The notes below the pieces were generated by a model. The model did no database searches and was not told the origin of the DNA. It saw only the letters and a program-made list of their open reading frames with translations. Below, one piece after another: positions 14,200 through 23,013 of a DNA stretch of 37,066 nucleotides (positions within the stretch are counted from its first letter, which is position 1; every line of letters starts with the position of its first letter). A program made the translations under genes and the position numbers. Source of the stretch: a virus. The DNA lies in IMG/VR virus record IMGVR_UViG_3300005096_000020, positions 1-37,066 of that record, one strand, 5' to 3'.

Positions 14200-14431
14200 A
14201 GACAGCCAGACTGCTCGAACATCCGTTGTGGGCCAGCGTGACACTTTCGCAGCGAATACCGCCATGAAATGGGACGACGTACCCGAATCTGACCCCTGGA
14301 GGGGGTGGGGTACCACCCATAGGCGAGGCCGCAAGACCACGCATCTTTCTACCATCCCAACTCTGTACGGGTTCGGGGATTCTCAGGGATGGCCTAGAAG
14401 GTCGCCCGTGACTTGTACGGGAGAGGGCTTG
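14200..14431 (+). other. Non-coding stretch before terminase, probable cos region
   Basis: No gene is supported in these 232 bp. A hairpin GGGTGG-GGTA-CCACCC lies at 14303-14318 next to a G-rich run. The position between an HNH gene and the small terminase gene is where cohesive-end sites normally lie, but the cut site cannot be located by eye. Confidence 0.4.
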
Positions 14432-14866
14432 ATGCCTGGACCTGCACCCAAGGAATCGACCCAGCGAAGGCGACGTAACGTCCCGGCTTCTGGCGAGTGG
14501 ATCACCTTGCCATCACTGCCTTTTGAGGGTGAACGACCGAAGCTTCCCAGTCGCCTCTTGGATGGCAAGCGGCCGCTCCAGGCGACCCTCGACACCTGGG
14601 AGCATTGGTGGACATCACCGATGGCGCACATGTGGCAAAAAGCGGACTGGGATGGCCTTCTGCACCTGATCATCCTCATCGATGCCTACAACCGCAGAGC
14701 CGTCCTCGATCTTCTCAAAGAGATCAGGCTCCAGAAGGATATCTACGGGCTGACACCCAAGGGCCGCCTGTCGCTTCGATGGCGCCTCCCCGAGCTCGAC
14801 GACGGAGACCTCGAGCAGGACACATCACCGAAAGGCCGCTGGGACACCCTGCGCGTTGTCGGCTAG
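14432..14866 (+). CDS. Terminase small subunit
   Basis: 144 residues. It opens with MPGPAPKES, the typical start of small terminase subunits of the P27 type, and continues with a helical region rich in Trp (HWWTSPMAHMW) that would form the DNA-binding and oligomer core. It recognises phage DNA at cos and hands it to the large subunit. ATG 14432 is chosen for the upstream GAGAGGG site; an upstream in-frame extension is less likely. Confidence 0.75.
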   Translation: MPGPAPKESTQRRRRNVPASGEWITLPSLPFEGERPKLPSRLLDGKRPLQATLDTWEHWWTSPMAHMWQKADWDGLLHLIILIDAYNRRAVLDLLKEIRLQKDIYGLTPKGRLSLRWRLPELDDGDLEQDTSPKGRWDTLRVVG

Positions 14867-14869
14867 GCC

Positions 14870-16423
14870 GTGCCGTGGCGCGGCCCCCAATACCGAGGTG
14901 AGTATCCGAGCCTCGGATACCAGATGCTGCAATGGATCGAAGAGAACCTCGTCATCCCCGACGGCGAGCACCAGGGCGAACCGCTCGTGGCGACACCAGA
15001 ACAGGCGATCTTCACGATCCGTCTCTACCGCATCATCCCCAAGCGTGAGCGCCTGTACTACCGAGGCGGCCAGCTGATCAGGCCGAAGGGCTGGGGCAAG
15101 AGCCCATACGTCGCGGCTCTCTCATGGGCCGACGCTAAGGGGCCGTCAAGATTCTCAGGTTGGGATGCCGCCGGCGAGCCCGTCGGCCGGCCACCAGCAA
15201 CACCATGGGTGCAGCTCGCCGCAGTCGCCGAGGACCAGACTGCAAACACGTGGCTGTCACTCCTTGCGATGGCAGACGACGAAACAGCGCCACTCGTCCA
15301 CAACTACCCCGACATCGACGTCGGCCTGACACGCATCAACCTGGCCGGCGGCGGCCGCATCGAATACGTCACCTCGAGATCCGGCACCCGTGAAGGTCAA
15401 CGAACCACGTTCGCGATTCTCGATGAGACGCATCTGTGGTATCCGCACAACGGCGGCAAGAAGCTCTCCTCGACGATCCGTCGCAACGTAGCGAAGATGA
15501 ACGGCCTCGCCGTCGAGACGACGAACATGTACGCCCCCGGTGAATCGTCTGTTGCTGAGGAAACACACCGTGCAGGGATGGGAGACATCCTCGTCGACTC
15601 CGGGATCGAAGCACCGCACCTCTCGGACCTGTCCAAGAAGCGGCCCCTCCGCAAGGCACTCAACATCGCATACGGAGACTCGACACGGTTCGTCGACATC
15701 GACCGTCTCATTGCAGAAGTCAACGACCCGCGCGTCTCACCGAACGAGGCACGCCGCTACTACCTGAACCAGTGCGTCACCGGCGTCGATGCGTGGATGA
15801 ACCCTGAAACATGGGGGAAGCTCACAGCGGATCCCGACGAGCTCGCCGGCGACATCACGATCGGGTTCTCCGGGGCGAGACACTCTGACGGTGCTGCGCT
15901 CGTCGGATGCGACATAGCCACCGGGCACCTCTTCACGATCGCCGCATGGGAAGCATCCGGCCGTGACTGGCAACTCCCAACGAGGGAACTCGACGCTGCC
16001 GTCGACCAAGTATTCAAGAACCACACCGTCTCCCGCATGTACGCAAACCCGATGCATGGCATCTGGGACTCGTACATCGATCAGTGGATCGCCGACCAAG
16101 GGAAACGCATCGTCATCCGATGGTCGATCAGCCGTGAAGGCCCCTGGTCGCATGCGATCGCATCGTTCATGGCTGCCGTCAAGGCAGGCGACGCAATCTC
16201 CCACCCCGGCGACGAGCTCGCAACCAGACATGTCCTCAACGCACACACACGGCCAACGAAGCGGGCGAAGGACGACGACGGGAAGCCGATGCATCTCATC
16301 GAACGTGCACACCCCGAACGGTCGATCGCATGGGCACAAGCCGCGGTCCTTGCCTATGAGGCTCGAGGCGACGCCATCGCTGCAGGTGCGAAGAAGAGAC
16401 GTGGCAAAGCCCGAGGATTCTGA
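14870..16423 (+). CDS. Terminase large subunit
   Basis: 517 residues. The ATPase has a Walker A-like RPKGWGKSP (71-79) and Walker B FAILDETHLW (181-190, DE at 185-186). The C-terminal nuclease half includes GFSGARHSDGAALVGCD (332-348), the acidic metal site of the RNase H-like fold. It drives DNA into the procapsid and cuts it. GTG 14870 follows the small subunit stop by three bases, so translation is coupled. Confidence 0.9.
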   Translation: MPWRGPQYRGEYPSLGYQMLQWIEENLVIPDGEHQGEPLVATPEQAIFTIRLYRIIPKRERLYYRGGQLIRPKGWGKSPYVAALSWADAKGPSRFSGWDAAGEPVGRPPATPWVQLAAVAEDQTANTWLSLLAMADDETAPLVHNYPDIDVGLTRINLAGGGRIEYVTSRSGTREGQRTTFAILDETHLWYPHNGGKKLSSTIRRNVAKMNGLAVETTNMYAPGESSVAEETHRAGMGDILVDSGIEAPHLSDLSKKRPLRKALNIAYGDSTRFVDIDRLIAEVNDPRVSPNEARRYYLNQCVTGVDAWMNPETWGKLTADPDELAGDITIGFSGARHSDGAALVGCDIATGHLFTIAAWEASGRDWQLPTRELDAAVDQVFKNHTVSRMYANPMHGIWDSYIDQWIADQGKRIVIRWSISREGPWSHAIASFMAAVKAGDAISHPGDELATRHVLNAHTRPTKRAKDDDGKPMHLIERAHPERSIAWAQAAVLAYEARGDAIAAGAKKRRGKARGF

Positions 16424-16435
16424 CGGAGGTAGCCG

Positions 16436-17848
16436 GTGGAACAGTCATTCGTCACCGATGACGCTGTCATGATGCCTCCACTCGGAGACGCATCAGTAGA
16501 TACACGAACAGCCGCGGATCCACACGAACATGATGCTCTCCTGTGGCTGGCAAGACTCGAGAAGCAGCTCTCAACACAGGCTGCGAAGGCCGACAAGTTC
16601 CAGCGGTACTACGAAGGGGACCATCCGCTCCCCGAGCTGCCGTTCCGCAAGGACGTCCGGCACCGCTACGAGAAGAAGTTCCTCGACCTCCTCAAGAAGT
16701 CCCGATCGAACTGGATGCGTCTCGTCATCGACGCTGAGGCCGAACGCATGTCCGTCGAAGGATTCCGCTTCAAGGACGACAACTCAGACAGCGACGCATG
16801 GGCGATCTGGCAACGCAACCACCTCGACGCAGAGTCAGAGCAGGTCCACACCGAAGGCATCAAGTCAGGTACCTCGTTCGTCTCCGTATGGCCAGGTTCG
16901 AACGGTCCGATGCTGATGCCGGAACATCCGTCAGAGGTCACGATCGCGTACGAAGCCGGGAACCGGCGCCAGCGCTGTGCAGCACTCAAGCTGTGGAAGG
17001 ACGAATGGACTGGCGAAGAGTTCGCCACTGTCTACATGCCATCGTTCGTGGCAAAGTTCAAACGAGGCGGCACCGAGTGGGCTCGCCGTAACGTCAAGGG
17101 TGAGGACTGGCCGCTCCCGAACCCTCTCGGCGCGGTCCCGATCGTCTCGTTCCAGAACAGGCCGCAGATGATCACCGGCGGCGTGTCAGAGATCGACGAC
17201 GTCACCGATATCCAAGACCGTATCAACGCTGCACTGTTCGGCCGCATGCTTGCCATGGACTTCGCCTCGGCACCGCAACGCTGGGCAACCGGAATCGAGA
17301 TCGAAGAAGACGACGACGGGAACCCGATCACCCCGTTCGAGATCGCAGTCGATCGCCTCTGGACGTCGGAGGATCCGGACGCCAAGTTCGGGCAGTTCAA
17401 AGAGTCGGACCTTTCCGGGTACATCAAGGCCGTCGAACAGGACATCCAGCATCTTGCCGCGATCACACGCACACCGCCCCACTACCTCCTCGGCCAGTCC
17501 GGAGCGTTCCCATCTGGCGAGTCGCTGAAGTCCACCGAGACCGGGCTCGTAGCGAAGGTGCGGCGTCAGCAACGCTACTTCGGGGAAGCGTGGGAGGAAG
17601 TTCTCCGTCTCGCATTCAAAGCTGACGGTGACAAGCGCTCTGGGACGTTCGACGCCGAGACGATCTGGTCAGACCCAGAGTCACGCACCGAAGCGGAGCA
17701 CATCGATGCTGCCGTCAAGAAGCGGACTATCGGTGTACCCGACAAGCAGCTCCAAGAGGACATCGGCTACACGCCTCAACAGATCGCCCGCTTCCCCGAG
17801 ATGCTCGCAGCACAGACCGAAACACAACCCGGTACTCCCGTCGAGTAG
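16436..17848 (+). CDS. Portal protein
   Basis: 470 residues from GTG 16436, with GGAGG upstream. Size, position after terminase and internal signature (FQRYYEGDHPLP; NWMRLVIDAEAERMSVEGF; TRTPPHYLLGQSGAFPSGES) match SPP1 gp6-type portal proteins, which form the dodecameric ring through which DNA enters and leaves the head. Confidence 0.9.
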   Translation: MEQSFVTDDAVMMPPLGDASVDTRTAADPHEHDALLWLARLEKQLSTQAAKADKFQRYYEGDHPLPELPFRKDVRHRYEKKFLDLLKKSRSNWMRLVIDAEAERMSVEGFRFKDDNSDSDAWAIWQRNHLDAESEQVHTEGIKSGTSFVSVWPGSNGPMLMPEHPSEVTIAYEAGNRRQRCAALKLWKDEWTGEEFATVYMPSFVAKFKRGGTEWARRNVKGEDWPLPNPLGAVPIVSFQNRPQMITGGVSEIDDVTDIQDRINAALFGRMLAMDFASAPQRWATGIEIEEDDDGNPITPFEIAVDRLWTSEDPDAKFGQFKESDLSGYIKAVEQDIQHLAAITRTPPHYLLGQSGAFPSGESLKSTETGLVAKVRRQQRYFGEAWEEVLRLAFKADGDKRSGTFDAETIWSDPESRTEAEHIDAAVKKRTIGVPDKQLQEDIGYTPQQIARFPEMLAAQTETQPGTPVE

Positions 17849-17899
17849 CAAGCCAACGCAGACGTTCTGCGTTGTCCCACGAACCCTGGAGGTTGACCC

Positions 17900-18556
17900 G
17901 TGCCACCCGATCCGCCACCCGCCGACCCGCCGGCACCACCCGATCCGCCACCCGCCGACCCGCCGGCACCACCCGATCCGCCACCCGCCGACCCGCCGGC
18001 ACCGTCGACAACCCTCGAGGGAGACGCCCTCAAGGAGGAGCTCGCAAAGACACGGCGCGAAGCAGCGAAGTATCGCACGGAACGCAAGGCCGAACGCGAA
18101 CGGGCAGAAGCCCTCGAGAAGCAGCTTGCTGGCATCTCGAAAGCGATCGGTGTCGACGATCCAGAGCCGGATCCCGAGAAGCTCACAGCACAGTACGAGC
18201 AGGCTATGGCGAAGTTCCGCAAGGAACGCACCAGCAACGCCGTCGTCACTGCAGCAGCAGACCAAGGCGCAAACATCGAGATGATGAGGTACTACCTCAC
18301 CGGATCGGGAGCGCTCGAAGACCTCGACATAGAGGCAGAAGACTTCGCTGTCCAGGTGGCAGACAAGGTCAAATCCGCGATCGAGTCACACCCGGAGCTC
18401 AAGGCCGGGCAACTCGGCCCAGGTTCCGGAGATCAGGGCCCACGCGGAGGGGCGTCGCAGCTCACACGCGACGACCTGAAAGACATGGAACCAGAGCAGA
18501 TCGAAAAGGCACGCCAAGACGGACGCCTCGACACGCTCATGGGCAGAAACACCTGA
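17900..18556 (+). CDS. Capsid scaffolding protein with Pro-rich N-terminus
   Basis: 218 residues from GTG 17900. Residues 2-34 are three exact copies of PPDPPPADPPA. A coiled coil follows (about 40-85; EELAKTRREAAKYRTERKAE), then an acidic helical region and a C-terminal segment ending RLDTLMGRN. Coiled-coil scaffold genes lie just before the major capsid gene in many siphoviruses. The Pro-rich tail is an unusual addition. No protease motif seen. Confidence 0.75.
   Translation: MPPDPPPADPPAPPDPPPADPPAPPDPPPADPPAPSTTLEGDALKEELAKTRREAAKYRTERKAERERAEALEKQLAGISKAIGVDDPEPDPEKLTAQYEQAMAKFRKERTSNAVVTAAADQGANIEMMRYYLTGSGALEDLDIEAEDFAVQVADKVKSAIESHPELKAGQLGPGSGDQGPRGGASQLTRDDLKDMEPEQIEKARQDGRLDTLMGRNT
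17903..18001 (+). repeat. 33-bp tandem repeat, three identical copies
   Basis: The unit codes for PPDPPPADPPA and is repeated three times with no base difference. Lack of any silent change indicates recent expansion or gene conversion. Copy-number change would keep the frame and alter only the length of the Pro-rich scaffold tail. Confidence 0.95.
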
Positions 18557-18572
18557 ACAGAAGGAGCCGTAG

Positions 18573-19415
18573 ATGGCCATCACCAACTTCCTCGCGGAGA
18601 TCTGGGTAGCGAAGCTGCTCACCTCCCTCAAGAAAGACCTCGTGTACGGAGCGCGTGACGTCGCGAACCGTGACTACGAGGGCGAGATCGAAGAGTCCGG
18701 CGACACCGTCCGCATCACCTCGATCTCGGCACCCACGATCAGCACGTACACCAAGAACGTCACAGCGATCTCACCCGAGACGCTCACCGACGCTCAGAAG
18801 ACGCTGCTCATCGACCAGGCGAAGTACTTCGCCTTCGAGGTCGACGACATCGACAAGCGCCAGTCCGCTGGCAGCATGATGGAGGAAGCCTTCCAGGAGG
18901 CCGCCTACGGACTGCGCGACCTGGCCGACCAGTACATCGCCAGCCTGTACACCGGCGTTGACGCTGCGAACCAGCTCGGCACCGTGTCGATCACCACGGC
19001 AGCGCTCGCCTACACGGGTCTCAAGGACCTCAAGGTGAAGCTCGACGAAGCGAACGTGCCTCAGGAAGGCCGCTGGGCCATCGTCCCCCCGTGGTACCAC
19101 GGACTCCTCCTCGAGGAACCCAAGTTCGTCGACGCATCAGCGTCGGGATCCACAGACCCGATCCGCAACGGCATCGTCGGCCGTGCACTCGGTCTCTCCA
19201 TCCGCGTGTCGAACAACACGCCGAACCCTGTTGGTGACGACAACGTCGTCCTCGCCGGGTACCGGGGTGCGATCTCGTACGCCGAGCAGATCAACAAGGT
19301 CGAGGCGTACCGCCCCGAGTCTGCGTTCTCCGACGCACTCAAGGGCCTGCACCTCTACGGAGCGAAGCTCGTACGCACCAACGGTGCAGCGACACTGATC
19401 GCTTCCCAGACCTGA
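18573..19415 (+). CDS. Major capsid protein
   Basis: 280 residues with a strong AAGGAG site before ATG 18573. Position after the scaffold and the content (AKYFAFEVDDIDKRQSAGSM; RWAIVPPWYHGLLLEEPKF; VLAGYRGAISYAEQ) match P22-coat-type or related HK97-fold capsid proteins of actinophages. It forms the icosahedral shell. A 14-bp hairpin follows the gene. Confidence 0.85.
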   Translation: MAITNFLAEIWVAKLLTSLKKDLVYGARDVANRDYEGEIEESGDTVRITSISAPTISTYTKNVTAISPETLTDAQKTLLIDQAKYFAFEVDDIDKRQSAGSMMEEAFQEAAYGLRDLADQYIASLYTGVDAANQLGTVSITTAALAYTGLKDLKVKLDEANVPQEGRWAIVPPWYHGLLLEEPKFVDASASGSTDPIRNGIVGRALGLSIRVSNNTPNPVGDDNVVLAGYRGAISYAEQINKVEAYRPESAFSDALKGLHLYGAKLVRTNGAATLIASQT

Positions 19416-19423
19416 TCCGTAGA

Positions 19424-19460
19424 CCGGTGGAGGACAGTCGTCGTGGCTGTCCTCCACCGG
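19424..19460 (+). terminator. Strong hairpin after the capsid gene
   Basis: CCGGTGGAGGACAG (19424-19437) pairs perfectly with CTGTCCTCCACCGG (19447-19460) around a 9-nt loop. There is no T tract. It lies nine bases after the capsid stop and 26 bases before the next gene. It may be a partial terminator or an RNA stabiliser that raises capsid mRNA above downstream messages. Confidence 0.65.
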
Positions 19461-19485
19461 CATCCTCACATGGAGGTGGCCACCC

Positions 19486-19851
19486 ATGGCCCGAACAGCA
19501 ATCTCTCCATCAGTGTTCGTCGCCAACGCCAACCTCGCCGACCCGGCCGGGACAGCTGGCGACGCAACGAACAACCACATCGTCTCTGACGTCCCGTTCG
19601 ACGAGCTCGTACTCCGTGTCGTCAACGCAGACGCAGCCGGCATCACCGCAACGATCAAAGGCGGTCCCGGCAAGGCCGGTTTCGGTCTCGGTGCTGGAGA
19701 CAAGGCCGTCACCGTCGCTGCCGGCGCAACACAGTTCATCGGTCCGTTCGAGTCTGCCCGGTTCTCCCAGGCAGACGGATCCCTGTGGCTCGACCTGTCG
19801 GCAGACACGTCGGTCACCGTCACTGCATTCCAGCTGAAAGGTGCATTCTGA
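19486..19851 (+). CDS. Probable head decoration protein
   Basis: 121 residues, Ala/Gly/Thr-rich and predicted all beta (FDELVLRVVNADAAGITATI; DKAVTVAAGATQFIGPFES). Small beta-rich proteins directly after the capsid gene are commonly decoration or head-stabilising proteins. The assignment rests on composition and position. Confidence 0.5.
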   Translation: MARTAISPSVFVANANLADPAGTAGDATNNHIVSDVPFDELVLRVVNADAAGITATIKGGPGKAGFGLGAGDKAVTVAAGATQFIGPFESARFSQADGSLWLDLSADTSVTVTAFQLKGAF

Positions 19852-20093
19852 TGCCAGCCACAACCGTGAAGCTCAAGTCTGAGACAGGCGGCGTCCACAA
19901 GTTCGACGTCGAGAAGATCACAGAACCGATCGCACACCAGATCACCAACGGCGAACTCGTCCCCGTGTCCGCAGCCGACACGAAGAAGCTCCAGAAGGCA
20001 GGGATCGGCGCAGATCCCGACGCAGCCAACGAGCCCGAGGTCGACGAGCCAGCCAACGAGCCCGAGGTCGACGAGCCCGACGAGGAGTCGTGA
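19851..20093 (+). CDS. Small head protein with acidic repeat tail
   Basis: 80 residues. ATG 19851 shares one base with the previous stop. Residues 1-55 are a small beta domain; residues 58-80 are two near copies of ANEPEVDEP coded by a 24-bp direct repeat, ending in DEES. The acidic tail may bind the basic interior or exterior of the head. No family recognised. Confidence 0.55.
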   Translation: MPATTVKLKSETGGVHKFDVEKITEPIAHQITNGELVPVSAADTKKLQKAGIGADPDAANEPEVDEPANEPEVDEPDEES

Positions 20094-20094
20094 C

Positions 20095-20415
20095 ATGCCA
20101 CAGATCGTGAATGTCCCCGCCGACGCGACCCCGACCGTGGATCCGACGGTTGAGGAGTGTCAGGCGACGTTCGATGCTGCACAGGCAGCCCTCGACAAGC
20201 TCGTCGAGGAGCGTCGAGCGAAGCGGGACAAGATGTCGAAGACAGCGTTCCGAAGCTACAACGAAGACACCGCCGACCAGCAGCTTGATGTGCACAAGGC
20301 CGTCGACACCGCTGCGAAGGCCCTCGCACGTGCTCTGCGCAGCGCACCTGGCCAGACCGTGACGGTCGGCACAGCGACAGACAACGAGAACGCTCAGGGA
20401 GGCAATCATGGCTGA
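20095..20415 (+). CDS. Hypothetical structural-region protein
   Basis: 106 residues. N-terminal 18 residues are Pro/Thr-rich, and residues 20-85 are helical (ATFDAAQAALDKLVEERRAK). It overlaps the next gene by 8 bases. It probably belongs to the head-completion set; no specific family seen. Confidence 0.55.
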   Translation: MPQIVNVPADATPTVDPTVEECQATFDAAQAALDKLVEERRAKRDKMSKTAFRSYNEDTADQQLDVHKAVDTAAKALARALRSAPGQTVTVGTATDNENAQGGNHG

Positions 20416-20848
20416 CATCGTCCTGAACGACGCCCTCGGTCGTATCGCTGAGAAGGTCGCTGACGGCGCCGACCTCATCATCGTCCCGCTGTCTGCTGCA
20501 GACATCGACGCAACTGTGAAGGACGCCGGTCCCGATCTGGCGACTGTCCTCGGCTTGGCCGGTACGACGGAGCAGACCGGTTCGACGTGGGCCCGCAAGA
20601 CGATCCTGAACGCGTCGATCACACTCACCGTCGATGACGCTTCGGATCTGGTGAAGGTCATCATCCCCGATCAGACGTGGACAGCGCCTCTGGCCGGGAA
20701 CGACACGACCGACTTGCTGGTCTGTGAGGACGGCGCTTCGGACGCGGCACGTCCTGTGTTGACGATGCACGACTTCGTGGTTGGGACTGACGGCAACGAT
20801 GTCACTGCTGACTTCTCAGCGACGAATGGCTTCTGGAAGGCCAGCTAG
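20408..20848 (+). CDS. Hypothetical structural protein
   Basis: 146 residues, beta-rich (ADLIIVPLSAADIDATVKDA; KTILNASITLTVDDASDLVK). Its position among head genes and its composition suggest a virion component. No family recognised. Confidence 0.55.
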   Translation: MADIVLNDALGRIAEKVADGADLIIVPLSAADIDATVKDAGPDLATVLGLAGTTEQTGSTWARKTILNASITLTVDDASDLVKVIIPDQTWTAPLAGNDTTDLLVCEDGASDAARPVLTMHDFVVGTDGNDVTADFSATNGFWKAS

Positions 20849-20886
20849 CCGGCCCGGTTCCCTCGATGTGTGCAGGAGATGAGCCC

Positions 20887-20931
20887 ATGATGCCCTTTAT
20901 CTGGATTCATCGTTGCTCGGGGGCTGCCTGA
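20887..20931 (+). CDS. Possible 14-residue leader peptide
   Basis: ATG 20887 has a good ribosome site (AGGAG, 8 bases upstream), and the ORF MMPFIWIHRCSGAA ends in TGATG, sharing one base with the next start. The downstream gene has no equally good site of its own, so this mini-ORF may serve to bring ribosomes to it. It could also be chance. Confidence 0.35.
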   Translation: MMPFIWIHRCSGAA

Positions 20932-21770
20932 TGTCTGGCTGGCCGCTTGCCACCCGCGGGTTCGACGTTGTTGATACGAAGAACCTTGCCGTGTCGAGGT
21001 TCGACGACTCGAAGACGGTGACGGCAGGTGGAACGCCCCATACGAAAGGGGCATGGACTGAGGTTGTCGCGTCCACGTCGCAAGACACCTACGTGCTGGG
21101 TATCAACACGAAGAACACCTACGTGTCCGGCGCCGACACGTCAATGCTCCTCGACGTTGCCATAGGCGCAGCAGGGTCCGAGATCGTTGTGTTGGAGAAC
21201 ATGCTGTGCGGATTCCAGGCGGACTGGGGCAACCCGCAGGTCAACTTCTTCAACATGTACATACCTAAAGGGTCACGCATCGCGATGCGGACCCAGGCGC
21301 TTATCGCTTCCGACACAGTGATGGTCGGCCAGCTATTCGCAAACGGACCAGATTTCGTTACCGACAACCGCCAGTACGGGAATTGGGTCACCTATGGAGC
21401 TGACACTGCAACGAGCTCTGGTGTCTATGTGCAATCGGCCACGGCAAACATCAAGTACGTCTGGATTGAGATCACACCGTCGACCACAGCAGTGCACTCG
21501 ACGCTTGGCCTGTCCGTCCAGGGCAATGACAGTTCACTCAACCCGGGCGACATACTGTGCGACATCGGTATGGGTGCTGCCGGGTTTGAAGAGGTCATCG
21601 TCCCCGACATGTACATCTCATCATCAAATGCTGAACGCCTCTACCTTGGTGACAGGCCTCACATGATCTACCTGGGCCGCACCATCCCTATCGGCACACG
21701 CCTCGCTGTGAGGATGCAAGCTAGTGCTTCGACGCTAGAGATGATGGCTGCCCTGCATGGAGGTTTCTGA
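20931..21770 (+). CDS. Virion structural protein with duplicated beta domain
   Basis: 279 residues from ATG 20931. Two halves (about 25-150 and 155-279) align by eye: each has VLGI or IEIT, then a core such as LLDVAIGAAGSEIVVLENM or LCDIGMGAAGFEEVIVPDM, then IPKGSRIAMRTQA or IPIGTRLAVRMQA. This is an internal duplication of one beta-sandwich-like domain. It may decorate the virion or bind host surface sugars. Lower GC than its neighbours hints at separate acquisition. Confidence 0.6.
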   Translation: MSGWPLATRGFDVVDTKNLAVSRFDDSKTVTAGGTPHTKGAWTEVVASTSQDTYVLGINTKNTYVSGADTSMLLDVAIGAAGSEIVVLENMLCGFQADWGNPQVNFFNMYIPKGSRIAMRTQALIASDTVMVGQLFANGPDFVTDNRQYGNWVTYGADTATSSGVYVQSATANIKYVWIEITPSTTAVHSTLGLSVQGNDSSLNPGDILCDIGMGAAGFEEVIVPDMYISSSNAERLYLGDRPHMIYLGRTIPIGTRLAVRMQASASTLEMMAALHGGF

Positions 21771-22099
21771 TGGCTGTCACTGAGAACATAGGCGGCACAC
21801 AAACTGCCGTAATCGGAACCGAGCACACACTCGCCACGATCACAGCAGCAGGCACCTACCAGCTCGTTGTCGACCTGGCCAACCTTGCTGACGGAGACAC
21901 CGTAGAGCTGCGCATCAAAGTCAAGACACGATCAACCTCAGCCTCCCAGGAAGTGTTCTACGCAACATTCCCACACAGCCAGGGAACTGACGAAATCAAG
22001 CTCGCGCCACCTGTTCCCGCCCCGCACGAGTTCGTAGCGACACTGAAGCAAACAACAGGAACTGGCCGCGCATTCGTTTGGGCCATCTACGAGTACTAG
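21770..22099 (+). CDS. Small beta-rich virion protein
   Basis: 109 residues from ATG 21770, which shares one base with the previous stop. Predicted jelly-roll-like (TYQLVVDLANLADGDTVELR; EFVATLKQTTGTGRAFVWAI). Proteins of this kind occur in actinophage structural clusters. It is probably a partner of the 20931 protein. Confidence 0.55.
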   Translation: MAVTENIGGTQTAVIGTEHTLATITAAGTYQLVVDLANLADGDTVELRIKVKTRSTSASQEVFYATFPHSQGTDEIKLAPPVPAPHEFVATLKQTTGTGRAFVWAIYEY

Positions 22100-22110
22100 G
22101 GGCGTAGCCG

Positions 22111-23013
22111 ATGTCGACCATCTTCCGATTTTCGACTCCGGCAGTACACGCAGTAGGTGGTGCACCGCAGATCGTCACGATCGGGACAGCTACCGAGATC
22201 ACAGTTGCCGAGCCGGCAGCTGCCGTGAAGCCGATCCTCGAGCTCGTCTCAACCGCCGCCGAGACAGATGCCGCAGATCCGGCCATCGCCCTGAAGCCCA
22301 TCCAGGAGGTCATCTCAACCGCCGCCGAGGCCGACGCTGCGCAGCACGCCGCACCTGTGAAACCGATCCTGCTGCCGGTGACAGCAACTACCGAGACCAA
22401 TACGGCTCAACTAGCCGCCGCCTCCAAGCCAATCACCCCATCGCTTGGTGCAACATCTGAGGTAGATACCGCTGTCGCCGTCTCAGCTATCCAAGCCAGC
22501 GTCTACCCAGTCCTGGCCGCATCTGAGGCCGACACGTCGCAGCCCGTCACCGCGGTGAAGCCAATTACTGTCACGATCACCGAAGCACCAGAGCTCGACA
22601 TGTCGCAGCCTGTCGCCGCGGTGAAGCCAATCTTGGCAACCGTCGGTACCGCCGCCGAGATCGACACGTCACAGCCTGTCGCCGCGGTGAAGCCGATCGT
22701 CGTGACAGCATCGTTCGCGTCAGAGATCGACGCTGCCATCGCCGTTGCTGCGCTCAAGTCCAACGTCCTCCCCATCGGCACAGTCGTCGAGGCCAACACG
22801 TCACATCCTGTTCCCGCAGTGAAACCGATCGTCATCCTCGTCGCTTATGTGTCTGAGTCTGAGACAGGACAGACGATCGCTGTCGTGTATGGCACGTTCG
22901 CTGTCCGGTGGCGAGAAGGATCCGTCAAGACACAAACCACCGGCGCAGCACTCGTAGCAGCCCACATGTCTGGTGGCCTCTCTGCCACCTACGCGGAAGG
23001 GGATATCGCATGA
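22111..23013 (+). CDS. Structural protein built from eleven 22-residue repeats
   Basis: 300 residues. Residues 21-262 are eleven tandem repeats of exactly 22 residues, with consensus around TAAEIDTSQPVAAVKPI. Repeats 5, 9 and 11 lack the terminal KPI. The last 38 residues (FAVRWREGSVKTQTTGAALV onward) form a separate end. The repeats probably stack as a solenoid or fibrous beta element on the head or neck. It overlaps the next gene by 4 bases. Confidence 0.7.
   Translation: MSTIFRFSTPAVHAVGGAPQIVTIGTATEITVAEPAAAVKPILELVSTAAETDAADPAIALKPIQEVISTAAEADAAQHAAPVKPILLPVTATTETNTAQLAAASKPITPSLGATSEVDTAVAVSAIQASVYPVLAASEADTSQPVTAVKPITVTITEAPELDMSQPVAAVKPILATVGTAAEIDTSQPVAAVKPIVVTASFASEIDAAIAVAALKSNVLPIGTVVEANTSHPVPAVKPIVILVAYVSESETGQTIAVVYGTFAVRWREGSVKTQTTGAALVAAHMSGGLSATYAEGDIA

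Noticed and set aside
17681-18265. Long minus-strand ORF (194 codons)
   Set aside because: Antisense to portal end and scaffold; composition is a mirror of the Pro-rich repeat and there is no ribosome site.
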